Positions 8,528 through 16,029 of a DNA stretch of 64,000 nt are shown in pieces (position 1 is the stretch's first letter; every line of letters begins with the position of its first letter). The position numbers were made by a program, and so were the translations under genes. The notes beneath the pieces are model-generated. The model was not told the DNA's origin. It saw nothing but the letters and a program-made list of their open reading frames with translations, and did no database searches. Origin of the DNA: [Clostridium] leptum DSM 753 (GTDB lineage Bacteria; Bacillota; Clostridia; Oscillospirales; Acutalibacteraceae); contig DS480345.1 of assembly GCA_000154345.1 (NCBI GenBank), positions 186,001-250,000 of the forward strand, read 5' to 3'.

Positions 8528-9841
8528 TTATTTCTCAGTCGCTAAAATTCCATCGATTTCCTCAGAAGCCTTGGTCAGTTCGGCCTGGGCGTCGTTTCCG
8601 GCCATGATGCTTTCTACCATGGGGAACAGCACGTCGCTTTGAATCTGCTGGCCAGTGGTCAGGCCTACGCAGGAAACCTCGCCGTAGTCCTCCATCTGGG
8701 AGAAGATGCTGACATATTCGTCATTCTTGATGTCCTCGTTTTCAACAAGAGACTTGATGAACGGAGGATAGCCGTTCTTCAGGCACCACTCAGAGGCAAT
8801 TTCAGGAGTATACCAGTAAGCGATGTACTCATAAGCGGCTTCCACCTGATCGTCGGGAGTGGACTTCGGCACGGCAAAGCCGTATTCTTCGGCAACGCCG
8901 ATGGTGTCCTTCTTGCCGGCAGGCATACCGGTTACGCCGAAGTTAATCTCATTGTCTCTCAGACCGGTGGAGAGCCAGGGGCCGTTTACATACATACCCA
9001 GCTGGTCGGCCATCATGATGTTATCCAGGTCGGCGCCGGTATTGTTGGCGGGAGTAAAGCCCTTCTGGGCGATATCCTGGATCCACTTCAGGGTTTCCAG
9101 GTTCTCCGGGCTGTCCAGCACGGATTTCATGTTTTCAGTATCAAAGAAGTCTCCGCCGTTGGAACGCATGATGGAATAGAACCACGGCACAGCGCCGCTG
9201 GTGGGGAAGCCGATTCCGTATACGTTCTTCGAAGGATCGGTGATCTGCTCGGCCATGGTGTATACCTCATCCCAGGTGGTGGGCGGGGTCTCCGGATCTA
9301 AGCCGGCGGCCTCAAACAGGTCCTTGTTCCAGTACAGGTAAGTGGAATACCAGTGGAAAGGAAGCATGATCTGCTTTCCATCGTACTGCAGGGCGGTGAT
9401 GGATTCCTCCATAAAGTCGTCCTTATCCACGCCGGTCTTCTCCCAGAAGTCAGACAGGTCTCTCATGGTGTCGTTCTTGCCATGGGTACCTACCTGCAAA
9501 TTAAACTGGAAGGTGAGGGCGGGGGCGTTGCCGGTAGAAAGGGCGGTGGCCAGCTTCTCGGTCAGAATGTCAGCGCCCATAGCGTCAAACTCTACGGTGA
9601 TGCCGTTATCCATCTCGTTGAAGCGGTTGGTAATGTCACGGGCATATTCGTCGTCAGGACCGGTGAAGGAAGTCCAGAACTGAATGGTAACGGGCTCTTT
9701 CTGAGCGTCGCCGCTGGAAGCCTCTGTGCTGGAAGCGCCGCTGGTGGCGTCGCCGCTGCTGGCGGGGGAATTGGTGTTGCAGGCGCTGAAAGCAGTTACC
9801 GCTAACAGGGCCGCCAGGATGCCGGAAACAAGTCTTTTCAT
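8528..9841 (-). CDS. Sugar-binding lipoprotein of ABC importer (SBP family 1)
   Basis: A 437-residue extracellular solute-binding protein. The first 20 residues form a lipoprotein signal with lipobox TAFSAC, so Cys21 should be lipidated and the mature protein anchored outside the membrane. A Ser/Ala/Gly-rich linker (about residues 22-45) precedes the globular domain, which starts VTIQFWTSFTGPDD as in family 1 binding proteins. Aromatic residues such as FHWYSTYLYWN suit sugar stacking. It sits between the GH51 gene and the permeases; AAAAGGAGGAG precedes the ATG. The 106-bp inverted-repeat element (9874-9979) fills almost the whole upstream gap and may control its translation or mRNA processing. 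Confidence 0.95.
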   Translation of the reverse strand: MKRLVSGILAALLAVTAFSACNTNSPASSGDATSGASSTEASSGDAQKEPVTIQFWTSFTGPDDEYARDITNRFNEMDNGITVEFDAMGADILTEKLATALSTGNAPALTFQFNLQVGTHGKNDTMRDLSDFWEKTGVDKDDFMEESITALQYDGKQIMLPFHWYSTYLYWNKDLFEAAGLDPETPPTTWDEVYTMAEQITDPSKNVYGIGFPTSGAVPWFYSIMRSNGGDFFDTENMKSVLDSPENLETLKWIQDIAQKGFTPANNTGADLDNIMMADQLGMYVNGPWLSTGLRDNEINFGVTGMPAGKKDTIGVAEEYGFAVPKSTPDDQVEAAYEYIAYWYTPEIASEWCLKNGYPPFIKSLVENEDIKNDEYVSIFSQMEDYGEVSCVGLTTGQQIQSDVLFPMVESIMAGNDAQAELTKASEEIDGILATEK

Positions 9842-9873
9842 TTTTGCTCCTCCTTTTAGATGTTTGGGGTCTT

Positions 9874-9979
9874 ATACTTTAGCGGACAATAGATTCTAGG
9901 CTGTTATTGTGCTAAAAAGGCATAAATAACAGCCTTTTTTGTTTTATTTTGCTTAAAACTCTCTCGTCCACTAATCTAT
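9874..9979 (-). repeat. Inverted-repeat/hairpin element, copy 1 (candidate structured leader RNA or MITE-like repeat)
   Basis: On the plus strand a left arm ATACTTTAGCGGAC (9874-9887) matches the reverse complement of a right arm GTCCACTAATCTAT (9966-9979) with 3 mismatches. Inside lies a 10-bp perfect stem, GGCTGTTATT (9899-9908) with AATAACAGCC (9925-9934), then T6. The leftward RNA carries conserved blocks GTTTTA and CAAAAAAGGC shared with copy 2 at 19239-19347. The right arm overlaps the last codons and stop of the GH51 gene, and the left arm ends about 33 bp before the binding-protein ATG. Plus-strand T6 has no plus-strand gene to terminate. Confidence 0.7.
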
Positions 9980-11470
9980 GGTCATACGGATCATATTCCA
10001 GGAATGCTTCTTCAGCACCGCTGAAAGGTGGCCGTTTTCCATACTGGATGCGCCGTTGCTCTTCGGAGCCACGGTATCGGGATGCTCCTCTGTGTTTTCC
10101 GCCTTCATATCGTCATGATCCAGCACAATATGCCTTTCGACTCGGAAGCCCTCGTACTGTCTCAGGTCGCAGGACAGGGTAATGTCATCCTCCAGGCTCT
10201 TATTGACGGCAAACAGGGACAAGGAGCCGTCGTCGCACTCCACCATTACAGCGTCTAGATAGGGAACATCGCCGTTGTTTTTCGTGGTATAAAGGGGAGA
10301 ATCCACCAGGGTCTGCAGAACGCGGCCCCGTCCATAAACGCTGGTATAGTAATAAGGATAGTAAATGGTCTGCCGCCAAGCACCCTTGTCGCTGGTCATA
10401 ATAGGAGCGATCACGTTTACCAGCTGAGCCAGGCAGGCGATCTTTACACGGTCCGCGTGGCGGAGCATGGTGATCAGCATCTCGCCTACCAGCAGGGCGT
10501 CCTCAAAGTTGTAAATATCCTCCAGCTGGCGGGGCGCCTTGGTCCAGCGCTCGATCTTTTTATCCGCCTCCTTGGAATGGTACCATACGTTCCATTCGTC
10601 AAAGGACAGGTTGATTTTCTTGCTGCTGCGCTGCTTCGCCTGCTCGGCGTCACAGAGGGAAACCACCTGGCTGATGAACCGATCCATCGCCGTGCTGTTT
10701 GCCAGGAACTCGGCGGTGTCGTTATCGTAATTGTCGTAATACTGGTGCATGGAAATGTAGTCCACCACGTCGTAGCACTCCTTCAGCACGTCGCTTTCCC
10801 AAACGCCGAAGGTGGGCATTGTCCACAAGGATGAGCCGCAGGCCACCAGTTCGATTTCAGGACACATCATCTTCATGACCCGGCCGGTCTCCGCCGCCAG
10901 GCGTCCGTATTCGTAAGGCGTTTTCCGTCCGATCTCCCAGGGGCCGTCCATTTCGTTGCCCAGGCACCAAAGCTTGATGTCGTGGGGCTGCTCTACGCCG
11001 TGGCTGCGCCGCAGGTCACTGTAATAGGTTCCCTTCGGCAGATTGCAGTATTCCAACAGGTTTTTGGCGTCGTCCACGCCGCGGGTTCCCAAATTGACCG
11101 CCATCATGATTTCAGTTTCCGCCTTCTTTGCCCAGTCGGCAAATTCGTTCAGGCCGAACTCATTGGTCTCAATGGCGAACCAGGCTAATTCCGGCCTCGC
11201 AGGCCTCAGCTCCTTGGGTCCCACGCTGTCCTCCCAGTGGAAGCAGGATACAAAGTTTCCGCCCGGATAGCGAACCACCGGAACCTGCAGCTGCCGAACC
11301 AGCTCCATTACGTCCTTACGCATTCCCTCCTTATCGGATAAGGGACTGCCCGGCTGGTAGATGCCGCCGTATACGGCCCGGCCCAGATGCTCGATGAAAG
11401 AGCCGAAAATGCGCTTGTCAACCTCTCCCACCTGGAAGTGCCGATCAATATGTAGCTTCGCTTGCTTCAT
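9971..11470 (-). CDS. abfA: Intracellular alpha-L-arabinofuranosidase, GH51 (copy 1)
   Basis: A 499-residue GH51 enzyme that releases terminal arabinofuranose from arabinan or arabinoxylan oligosaccharides. The acid/base is Glu173 in LWCLGNEMDGPWEIG and the nucleophile Glu292 in LSFDEWNVWYHS; both positions fit the Geobacillus enzyme numbering. The substrate loops FGSFIEHLGRAVYGG and VRYPGGNFVS are present. A C-terminal beta-sandwich follows from about residue 385. The ATG at 11470 is chosen because it fits the family N-terminus; a TTG four codons upstream is also open. It has no signal peptide. It is first gene of the leftward operon and has a clear promoter at 11588-11616 with a palindromic operator just downstream. 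Confidence 0.95.
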   Translation of the reverse strand: MKQAKLHIDRHFQVGEVDKRIFGSFIEHLGRAVYGGIYQPGSPLSDKEGMRKDVMELVRQLQVPVVRYPGGNFVSCFHWEDSVGPKELRPARPELAWFAIETNEFGLNEFADWAKKAETEIMMAVNLGTRGVDDAKNLLEYCNLPKGTYYSDLRRSHGVEQPHDIKLWCLGNEMDGPWEIGRKTPYEYGRLAAETGRVMKMMCPEIELVACGSSLWTMPTFGVWESDVLKECYDVVDYISMHQYYDNYDNDTAEFLANSTAMDRFISQVVSLCDAEQAKQRSSKKINLSFDEWNVWYHSKEADKKIERWTKAPRQLEDIYNFEDALLVGEMLITMLRHADRVKIACLAQLVNVIAPIMTSDKGAWRQTIYYPYYYTSVYGRGRVLQTLVDSPLYTTKNNGDVPYLDAVMVECDDGSLSLFAVNKSLEDDITLSCDLRQYEGFRVERHIVLDHDDMKAENTEEHPDTVAPKSNGASSMENGHLSAVLKKHSWNMIRMTID

Positions 11471-11564
11471 TAGGGAATCCAACCTTTCTAAACTTCAAAA
11501 ATGGTCCTGCCCTCCTGGTCCTTCCTTTGCGTTTCTCAGGACGGCACTTTTTAAGGCTCATTTA

Positions 11565-11580
11565 GGATTATCGATAATCC
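11565..11580. promoter_or_regulatory. Perfect 16-bp palindromic operator candidate
   Basis: GGATTATCGATAATCC is identical to its reverse complement and has the central CG typical of LacI-family operators. It begins about 8 bp downstream of the -10 of the leftward arabinofuranosidase promoter, where bound repressor would block initiation. The related core AATCGATAA occurs at about 13691-13699 upstream of the local lacI-type gene. Confidence 0.65.
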
Positions 11581-11587
11581 TGACTAT

Positions 11588-11616
11588 AGAATAACGTTAA
11601 CCTCCTAATTTGTCAA
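11588..11616 (-). promoter_or_regulatory. Sigma-A promoter of the leftward arabinan operon
   Basis: Read leftward: TTGACA (11616-11611), 17-bp spacer, TATTCT (11593-11588). A small palindrome TAACGTTA (11592-11599) overlaps the upstream edge of the -10. The transcript would have a leader of about 110 bases before the GH51 start. Confidence 0.75.
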
Positions 11617-11861
11617 TACCTTTTCTGTAAATAATGGATATTTTAACGATAAAAAATTTTTTATGGTTCAAAATTCAAACAAATCATGGCGAAAAAAGAC
11701 CCCGAACGAAGCACTAAATTGAGAAGCCGGAGGCCCAAAGAAAAGCGCCGCCGTTCCGGGATTTTTTCTTTGTTTCTCCCTCCCGGCGGGCGGCAGCTTT
11801 TCACTTTCTTTTCCGCCCGCTCCCCGGGAGAAAACCCCCGCCCAGCGGACCAACGCCCTTA

Positions 11862-11889
11862 TTGACAATTTTATCTTTTGTGCTATATT
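11862..11889 (+). promoter_or_regulatory. Sigma-A promoter of the rightward GH51 gene
   Basis: TTGACA (11862-11867), 16-bp spacer, TATATT (11884-11889), about 95 bp before the GH51 start. The arms TTGTGCT (11877-11883) and AGCACAA (11909-11915) form an inverted repeat across the start site and could be a regulator site. Confidence 0.7.
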
Positions 11890-11989
11890 GAAACCAATTT
11901 CGTGTACGAGCACAACAGGAACGCTGGCGGACTGGCTCTGAAAACGCCGGCGGCCTCAATCACACTAACCGGGATGGAGAGATGATTTG

Positions 11990-13498
11990 ATGAAAGCAAA
12001 AATTACCGTCAACCGTGAAAAAGTACAGGGGGAGGTCAGCCCCCTGCTTTTCGGCCACTTTATGGAGCACGCCTTCGGCAATATTTACGGCGGCGTGTAC
12101 GATCCCGGCCATCCCCTCTCCGATGAGGATGGCTTTCGCACAGACGTGCTGGAGCTGCTGAAGGAGGTCAAGGTGCCCATTCTGCGGTATCCGGGCGGAA
12201 ACTTTGTCTCCAACTATCACTGGGAGGATGGCGTCGGCCCAAAGGATGACCGCCCAAAACGTTTTGACTTTGCCTGGGGCGTTTCAGAAAGCAACCAGTT
12301 CGGCACTGTGGATTTTATCAAGCTTTGCCGCAAGGTTGGGGCCGAACCGCTGATCTGCGTCAATATGGGCAGCGGAACCGCTGAGGAGGCCATGCACTGG
12401 GTGGAGTACTGCAACGGCACTCTGGACACCTATTACGCCAATCTCCGCCGTTCCCACGGCTACGAGGAGCCCTTCGGCGTGAAATTCTGGGGGCTGGGCA
12501 ACGAGATGTACGGCCCCTGGCAGATGGAAAACCAGACCGCGGCGGAATATGCCGATTCCGCGGTTCAATTTGCCAAGGCCATGAAAGCGGTAGATAAGAG
12601 CATCCGCCTGGTAGCCTGCGGCATGGAGCAGGACGCCGAATGGAACCACACGGTGGTAAAGCGGCTCGCTCCCTATATCGACCTGATTTCCGCCCATTAC
12701 TACGGCCTGGGCTGGGAGGATTTCGGGGATGTATCGGAAAAATATGAGGAATCCCTGTATATTCCCTATCAGATCGACGAGCGCCACAAGCTCACCCTGG
12801 CCTCCATTATCACGGGCCAGAACGGCGTCAAAAACGAGATCAAGGTGGCCTGGGATGAGTGGAATATGTTCGGCTGGAATTTCAGCACCGTCAACCAGGA
12901 TGAAACCTACAACCTCCACGACGCCATCATCACCGCTTTGATCCTCAATTGGCTGGTGAGGAACTGCGACACGGTGAAAATGGCCATGTATTCCACCTTT
13001 GTGAATATTACCGGCGCCCTCCATGTCACCAAGGAGGGCTGTCTCAAGAGAACGCCTTACTATGTGTTCCAGATGCTGGCTAACCATACCGGCTCCCAGC
13101 TGGTCCGCGCCGATGTAGACTGCGACAGCCGCATTACCGTCCACGATGTCCGCCGCCTGCCCTTCGGCATCAACATCGACAAGAAAAATCACGTTGTGAC
13201 CGATAAGGTCATCGATCAGGACATCCCCGCCATAGACGCGGTGGCCACGGCCGGAGACGGCGCGGTTTATCTCTCCGTTGTGAACCAGTCCCTCACCGAA
13301 GACTGCCTGCTCACCCTGGACGTTCCGGGGCTTTCCGGAAAGGCTGTGGAAAAGCTGGAGCTTTACAGCGATTCCATTCGGAACGCCAATACAGCGGATC
13401 AGCCGGAGCGCGTTACTCCGGCAAGCTCTATCCTGGACGGCGGCCAGCCGGTCCCGATCCGGAAGCATTCTGTCAACGTCATCGTAATTCCTCAATAA
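11990..13498 (+). CDS. Intracellular alpha-L-arabinofuranosidase, GH51 (copy 2)
   Basis: A 502-residue GH51 enzyme. The acid/base is Glu172 in FWGLGNEMYGPW and the nucleophile Glu290 in VAWDEWNMFGW; the entry motif FGHFMEHAFGNIYGG and LRYPGGNFVSNYHWEDG are intact. The ATG at 11990 follows GGAGAG by 8 bases; the TTG immediately before it is less likely. No signal peptide is seen. It is divergent from copy 1 and clearly different from it in sequence, so the two probably diverged in linkage preference (side-chain alpha-1,2/1,3 versus backbone alpha-1,5). That specificity split is inference. It is followed after 349 bp by a LacI-type regulator gene. Confidence 0.95.
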   Translation: MKAKITVNREKVQGEVSPLLFGHFMEHAFGNIYGGVYDPGHPLSDEDGFRTDVLELLKEVKVPILRYPGGNFVSNYHWEDGVGPKDDRPKRFDFAWGVSESNQFGTVDFIKLCRKVGAEPLICVNMGSGTAEEAMHWVEYCNGTLDTYYANLRRSHGYEEPFGVKFWGLGNEMYGPWQMENQTAAEYADSAVQFAKAMKAVDKSIRLVACGMEQDAEWNHTVVKRLAPYIDLISAHYYGLGWEDFGDVSEKYEESLYIPYQIDERHKLTLASIITGQNGVKNEIKVAWDEWNMFGWNFSTVNQDETYNLHDAIITALILNWLVRNCDTVKMAMYSTFVNITGALHVTKEGCLKRTPYYVFQMLANHTGSQLVRADVDCDSRITVHDVRRLPFGINIDKKNHVVTDKVIDQDIPAIDAVATAGDGAVYLSVVNQSLTEDCLLTLDVPGLSGKAVEKLELYSDSIRNANTADQPERVTPASSILDGGQPVPIRKHSVNVIVIPQ

Positions 13499-13847
13499 GC
13501 TCCGCCCGGCGGCCGCCAAGCCAAAGCCGTCCAAAGCCGCGGAAGCCCTCCTCTGCTGAAAGCCATGAAGGCCGGCAGGCGCCGGCGCAAAAACTGTGCA
13601 GACAGGGTCTGACGTCTCTGTCAGGGCGCCTTGCCTCCGCTTTGGTTCCGTGCGGATCCTTCCGCAATGCTCCTCCTGTTTTCTTAAGAACAATCGATAA
13701 AAATTTGTTGTAAATTCCATAAAAACAGCGCCTGAACTTTGTCTTGCGCCGTTGAGACAGGGATGTTATTATAAACATGTCAAATGCAAAAAAATACAGC
13801 AGGAAGCAATTTTTATACTTCCCAAAATAGAAAAAGAGAGGATTATC
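13499..13847. other. Intergenic region with regulator promoter
   Basis: A GC-rich first half (13499-13670) shows nothing recognisable. The AT-rich second half holds AACAATCGATAAAAA (about 13689-13703), which shares the ATCGATAA core of the 11565-11580 palindrome, and a possible promoter at 13744-13772 (TTGCGC, 17 bp, TATTAT). Confidence 0.5.
13744..13772 (+). promoter_or_regulatory. Possible promoter of the LacI-type regulator gene
   Basis: TTGCGC (13744-13749), 17-bp spacer, TATTAT (13767-13772), about 75 bp upstream of the TTG start. The -35 is weak. The ATCGATAA-containing site about 45 bp upstream would allow autoregulation. Confidence 0.45.
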
Positions 13848-14882
13848 TTGGAACCAGTCCGTGTAACATTGAAAGATATTGCCAACGAGTGCGGTTACTC
13901 TGTGAACACCGTATCCCGGGCGCTTCGGGGCGACACCAAGCTTTCGGAGCAAACCCGGAAAAAAATTCAGCAAACCGCCAAAGAAAAGGGATACATCCGC
14001 AACAACCTGGCCTCATCCCTGCGCTCCGGCGCCAGCCATATCATCGCCGTGATTGTGAACGATATCCGAAACCAGCACTTTACCTCCATGATCAGCGAAA
14101 TCGAGCTTTTTCTGCGCCAGGCCGGATACGATATGATGATTTTGTGTACCCAGCTTGAGGAACAGGGCAGGCAGATCGGCACCCAGATGGTCCACGTGGC
14201 TATTTCCCAGTCAGTAGACGGGATTCTGTATTTCCCTTACAGCGACGATAAACCCGTGGTGGCTTTTCTCGAACAAAGCGGCGTGCCTTTCGTATTGGTG
14301 GACCGTTGGATTCCCGGCGTCTCCGCTGATTTAGTCCGGTGCGATGATGTCTCCGGAGGGTATCTGGCCGGCAGGCACCTTTTAGAACTGGGCCACAAAA
14401 GGTTCGCTTATATCCGCGGGCCGATGAACAACAGCGCCCAGGTGGACCGGGAAGCGGGCTTTTTAAAAAAGCTGAAGGAGGCCGGGATCCCTGACAGCGA
14501 TATCCGCGTCATCGGCTGCGGCGATATGGATAGCGCTATCAAGAACAACGCCATAATGGAGCTGCTGAATCCGCTGGACTATACCGCCATCCTGGCGTTT
14601 AACGATGAAATCGCCTACCGGATTATCAACACCTTCCGTACCGCCCACGTAAAAATTCCAAAGGATATTTCCCTGATGGGCTTCGACCACATCCGGAAAT
14701 ACGTGCCCTATCACGCGCCGCTGACCAGTATTTTCTGCGCTCAGGAATACAATATTGGAGAAATCGCCGTAGATCTGCTGCTGGAGCGGATCACCAACCC
14801 CGATATGCCAAAGCAGGCCAGGGTGCTTCCGGTGAAAATTTATAATGAGGGGACTACCGGCGCCCCCAGAAAGCTTCTATAA
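13848..14882 (+). CDS. LacI-family transcriptional regulator of the arabinan locus
   Basis: A 344-residue repressor. TTG at 13848 is chosen because AGAGAGG lies 6 bases upstream and it places the helix-turn-helix at the very N-terminus (VTLKDIANECGYSVNTVSRA), as is normal for LacI proteins. The open frame extends 32 codons further upstream without family match. Residues 65-340 form a periplasmic-binding-protein-like sugar sensor (HIIAVIVNDIRNQHF, GILYFPYSDD, HKRFAYIRG, FNDEIAYRI, DISLMGFDHI). Its place between GH51 genes and the operator-like palindromes suggests it represses both directions and responds to an arabinose-containing ligand; this is inference. Confidence 0.92.
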   Translation: MEPVRVTLKDIANECGYSVNTVSRALRGDTKLSEQTRKKIQQTAKEKGYIRNNLASSLRSGASHIIAVIVNDIRNQHFTSMISEIELFLRQAGYDMMILCTQLEEQGRQIGTQMVHVAISQSVDGILYFPYSDDKPVVAFLEQSGVPFVLVDRWIPGVSADLVRCDDVSGGYLAGRHLLELGHKRFAYIRGPMNNSAQVDREAGFLKKLKEAGIPDSDIRVIGCGDMDSAIKNNAIMELLNPLDYTAILAFNDEIAYRIINTFRTAHVKIPKDISLMGFDHIRKYVPYHAPLTSIFCAQEYNIGEIAVDLLLERITNPDMPKQARVLPVKIYNEGTTGAPRKLL

Positions 14883-14928
14883 CAGCCGGCAGTTCTTGTT
14901 TTTACAATTGCTGGAGGATTTTGAGTTT

Positions 14929-15882
14929 ATGAAAAATTTTTCTTCTAAATTATCCGCTTCACAACAGGCAGAAAGGCTGCTTCCTCCCCAGCGCAGGGTA
15001 AAGGCTGTGCTGGATACGGACGCCTACAATGAGATCGACGACCAATTTGCTATCCTATACGCCATGCTGTCACCGGAAAAAATCGACCTGCAGGCGATTT
15101 ACGCCGCCTTATTTTATAACGGCCGCTCCTCCTCTCCGGCGGACGGAATGGAAAAAAGCTATCAGGAAATTTTAAAGATCTGCGGCTTGACCGGCCGCGA
15201 TCCGGAAGGCTTCGTCTTCCGTGGCTGCCGAGCGCCCTTGGAAGGTCCGGAGCTTCCCCAGGAAAGCGAGGCGGTAAACGACCTGATCCGAAAAGCCCGC
15301 CAGGCTTCCCCGGATGACCCTCTCTATGTCATCGGGATCGGCGCCTGCACCAATATTGTCAGCGCGATCCTCAAATGCCCCGAGATCATCGAAAATTTGG
15401 TGGTGGTCTGGCTGGGCGGCAACACCAGAGACTGGGTCTACCCCAGCGAGTTTAACCTAAGCCAGGACCTGGCCGCCGGCCAGGTTTTGTTCGACTGCGG
15501 CGTACCCCTGGTGCAGATTCCCGCCTTCGGGGTTACCAATTTTCTCATCACCACGGTTCCCGAGCTGGAGGCCTGCCTCGCGGGAAAAAATAAAATCTGC
15601 GATTACCTGGTGGACAACGTAAAGGCCTATTCCAACGATCACTTCGCCTGGTCCAAGGCAATCTGGGATGTAGGAGCCGTTGCCTATCTGGTGAACAGCG
15701 GCTGGACCCCCTCCTCCCTGATTCACGCGCCGGTGGTGGTTTCCGACCACTCCTACGCTTTTGACGAGCGGCGCCATTTTATCCGCAGCGTTCAGCGTAT
15801 GGACCGGGACGCTATTTTCCGGGACCTTTTCACTAAGCTGGGAAGCTGCCATGAGCGTTTCCCCCAGGCCGCAAAAAAATAA
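14929..15882 (+). CDS. Nucleoside hydrolase (IUNH family)
   Basis: A 317-residue protein with the calcium-binding ribohydrolase signature VLDTDAYNEIDDQFAI near residue 25, a central GIGACTNIVSAIL segment and a late DVGAVAYL motif. Family members cleave the N-glycosidic bond of ribonucleosides to base and ribose. ATG at 14929 follows GGAGG by 11 bases and gives the usual family length; the frame is open for 28 codons upstream. The signature Asp residues are intact. It lies 46 bp after the LacI gene and 147 bp before a third GH51 gene, so it may be under the same control. Why a nucleosidase is in an arabinan locus is unclear; the true substrate may be another pentosyl compound. Confidence 0.88.
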   Translation: MKNFSSKLSASQQAERLLPPQRRVKAVLDTDAYNEIDDQFAILYAMLSPEKIDLQAIYAALFYNGRSSSPADGMEKSYQEILKICGLTGRDPEGFVFRGCRAPLEGPELPQESEAVNDLIRKARQASPDDPLYVIGIGACTNIVSAILKCPEIIENLVVVWLGGNTRDWVYPSEFNLSQDLAAGQVLFDCGVPLVQIPAFGVTNFLITTVPELEACLAGKNKICDYLVDNVKAYSNDHFAWSKAIWDVGAVAYLVNSGWTPSSLIHAPVVVSDHSYAFDERRHFIRSVQRMDRDAIFRDLFTKLGSCHERFPQAAKK

Positions 15883-16029
15883 AGCTTCCCCTTAAAAAGG
15901 CTTCAAGAGCGCTTGATGGGCAGACGGAATGGAAAGGCCCTCGTTCGGATCGGGTATTCCCCTGCGCTGCTTTCGCCGGCGTCCGTCCGGAATCGAGGCG
16001 CGCTCCGCCAAAAGAAAGGATTTGATCCT

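Larger units (their letters stand above)
11471..11989. other. Divergent regulatory region between two GH51 genes
   Basis: This 519-bp region carries the leftward promoter (11588-11616), two palindromes (11565-11580, 11592-11599) and the rightward promoter (11862-11889). An AT-rich core lies at 11600-11690. No convincing gene is seen; a leftward frame at 11668-11913 has no ribosome site or domain. Confidence 0.7.

Noticed and set aside
9899..9940. Hairpin plus T6 as a plus-strand terminator
   Set aside because: No plus-strand gene lies upstream within reach; genes on both sides read leftward. The same layout recurs at 19266-19307, so it is better seen as part of the repeated element.
12284..13720. 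478-codon leftward open frame opposite the second GH51 gene
   Set aside because: It is antisense to a full-length GH51 enzyme with all catalytic motifs. It arises from codon bias on a GC-rich template.
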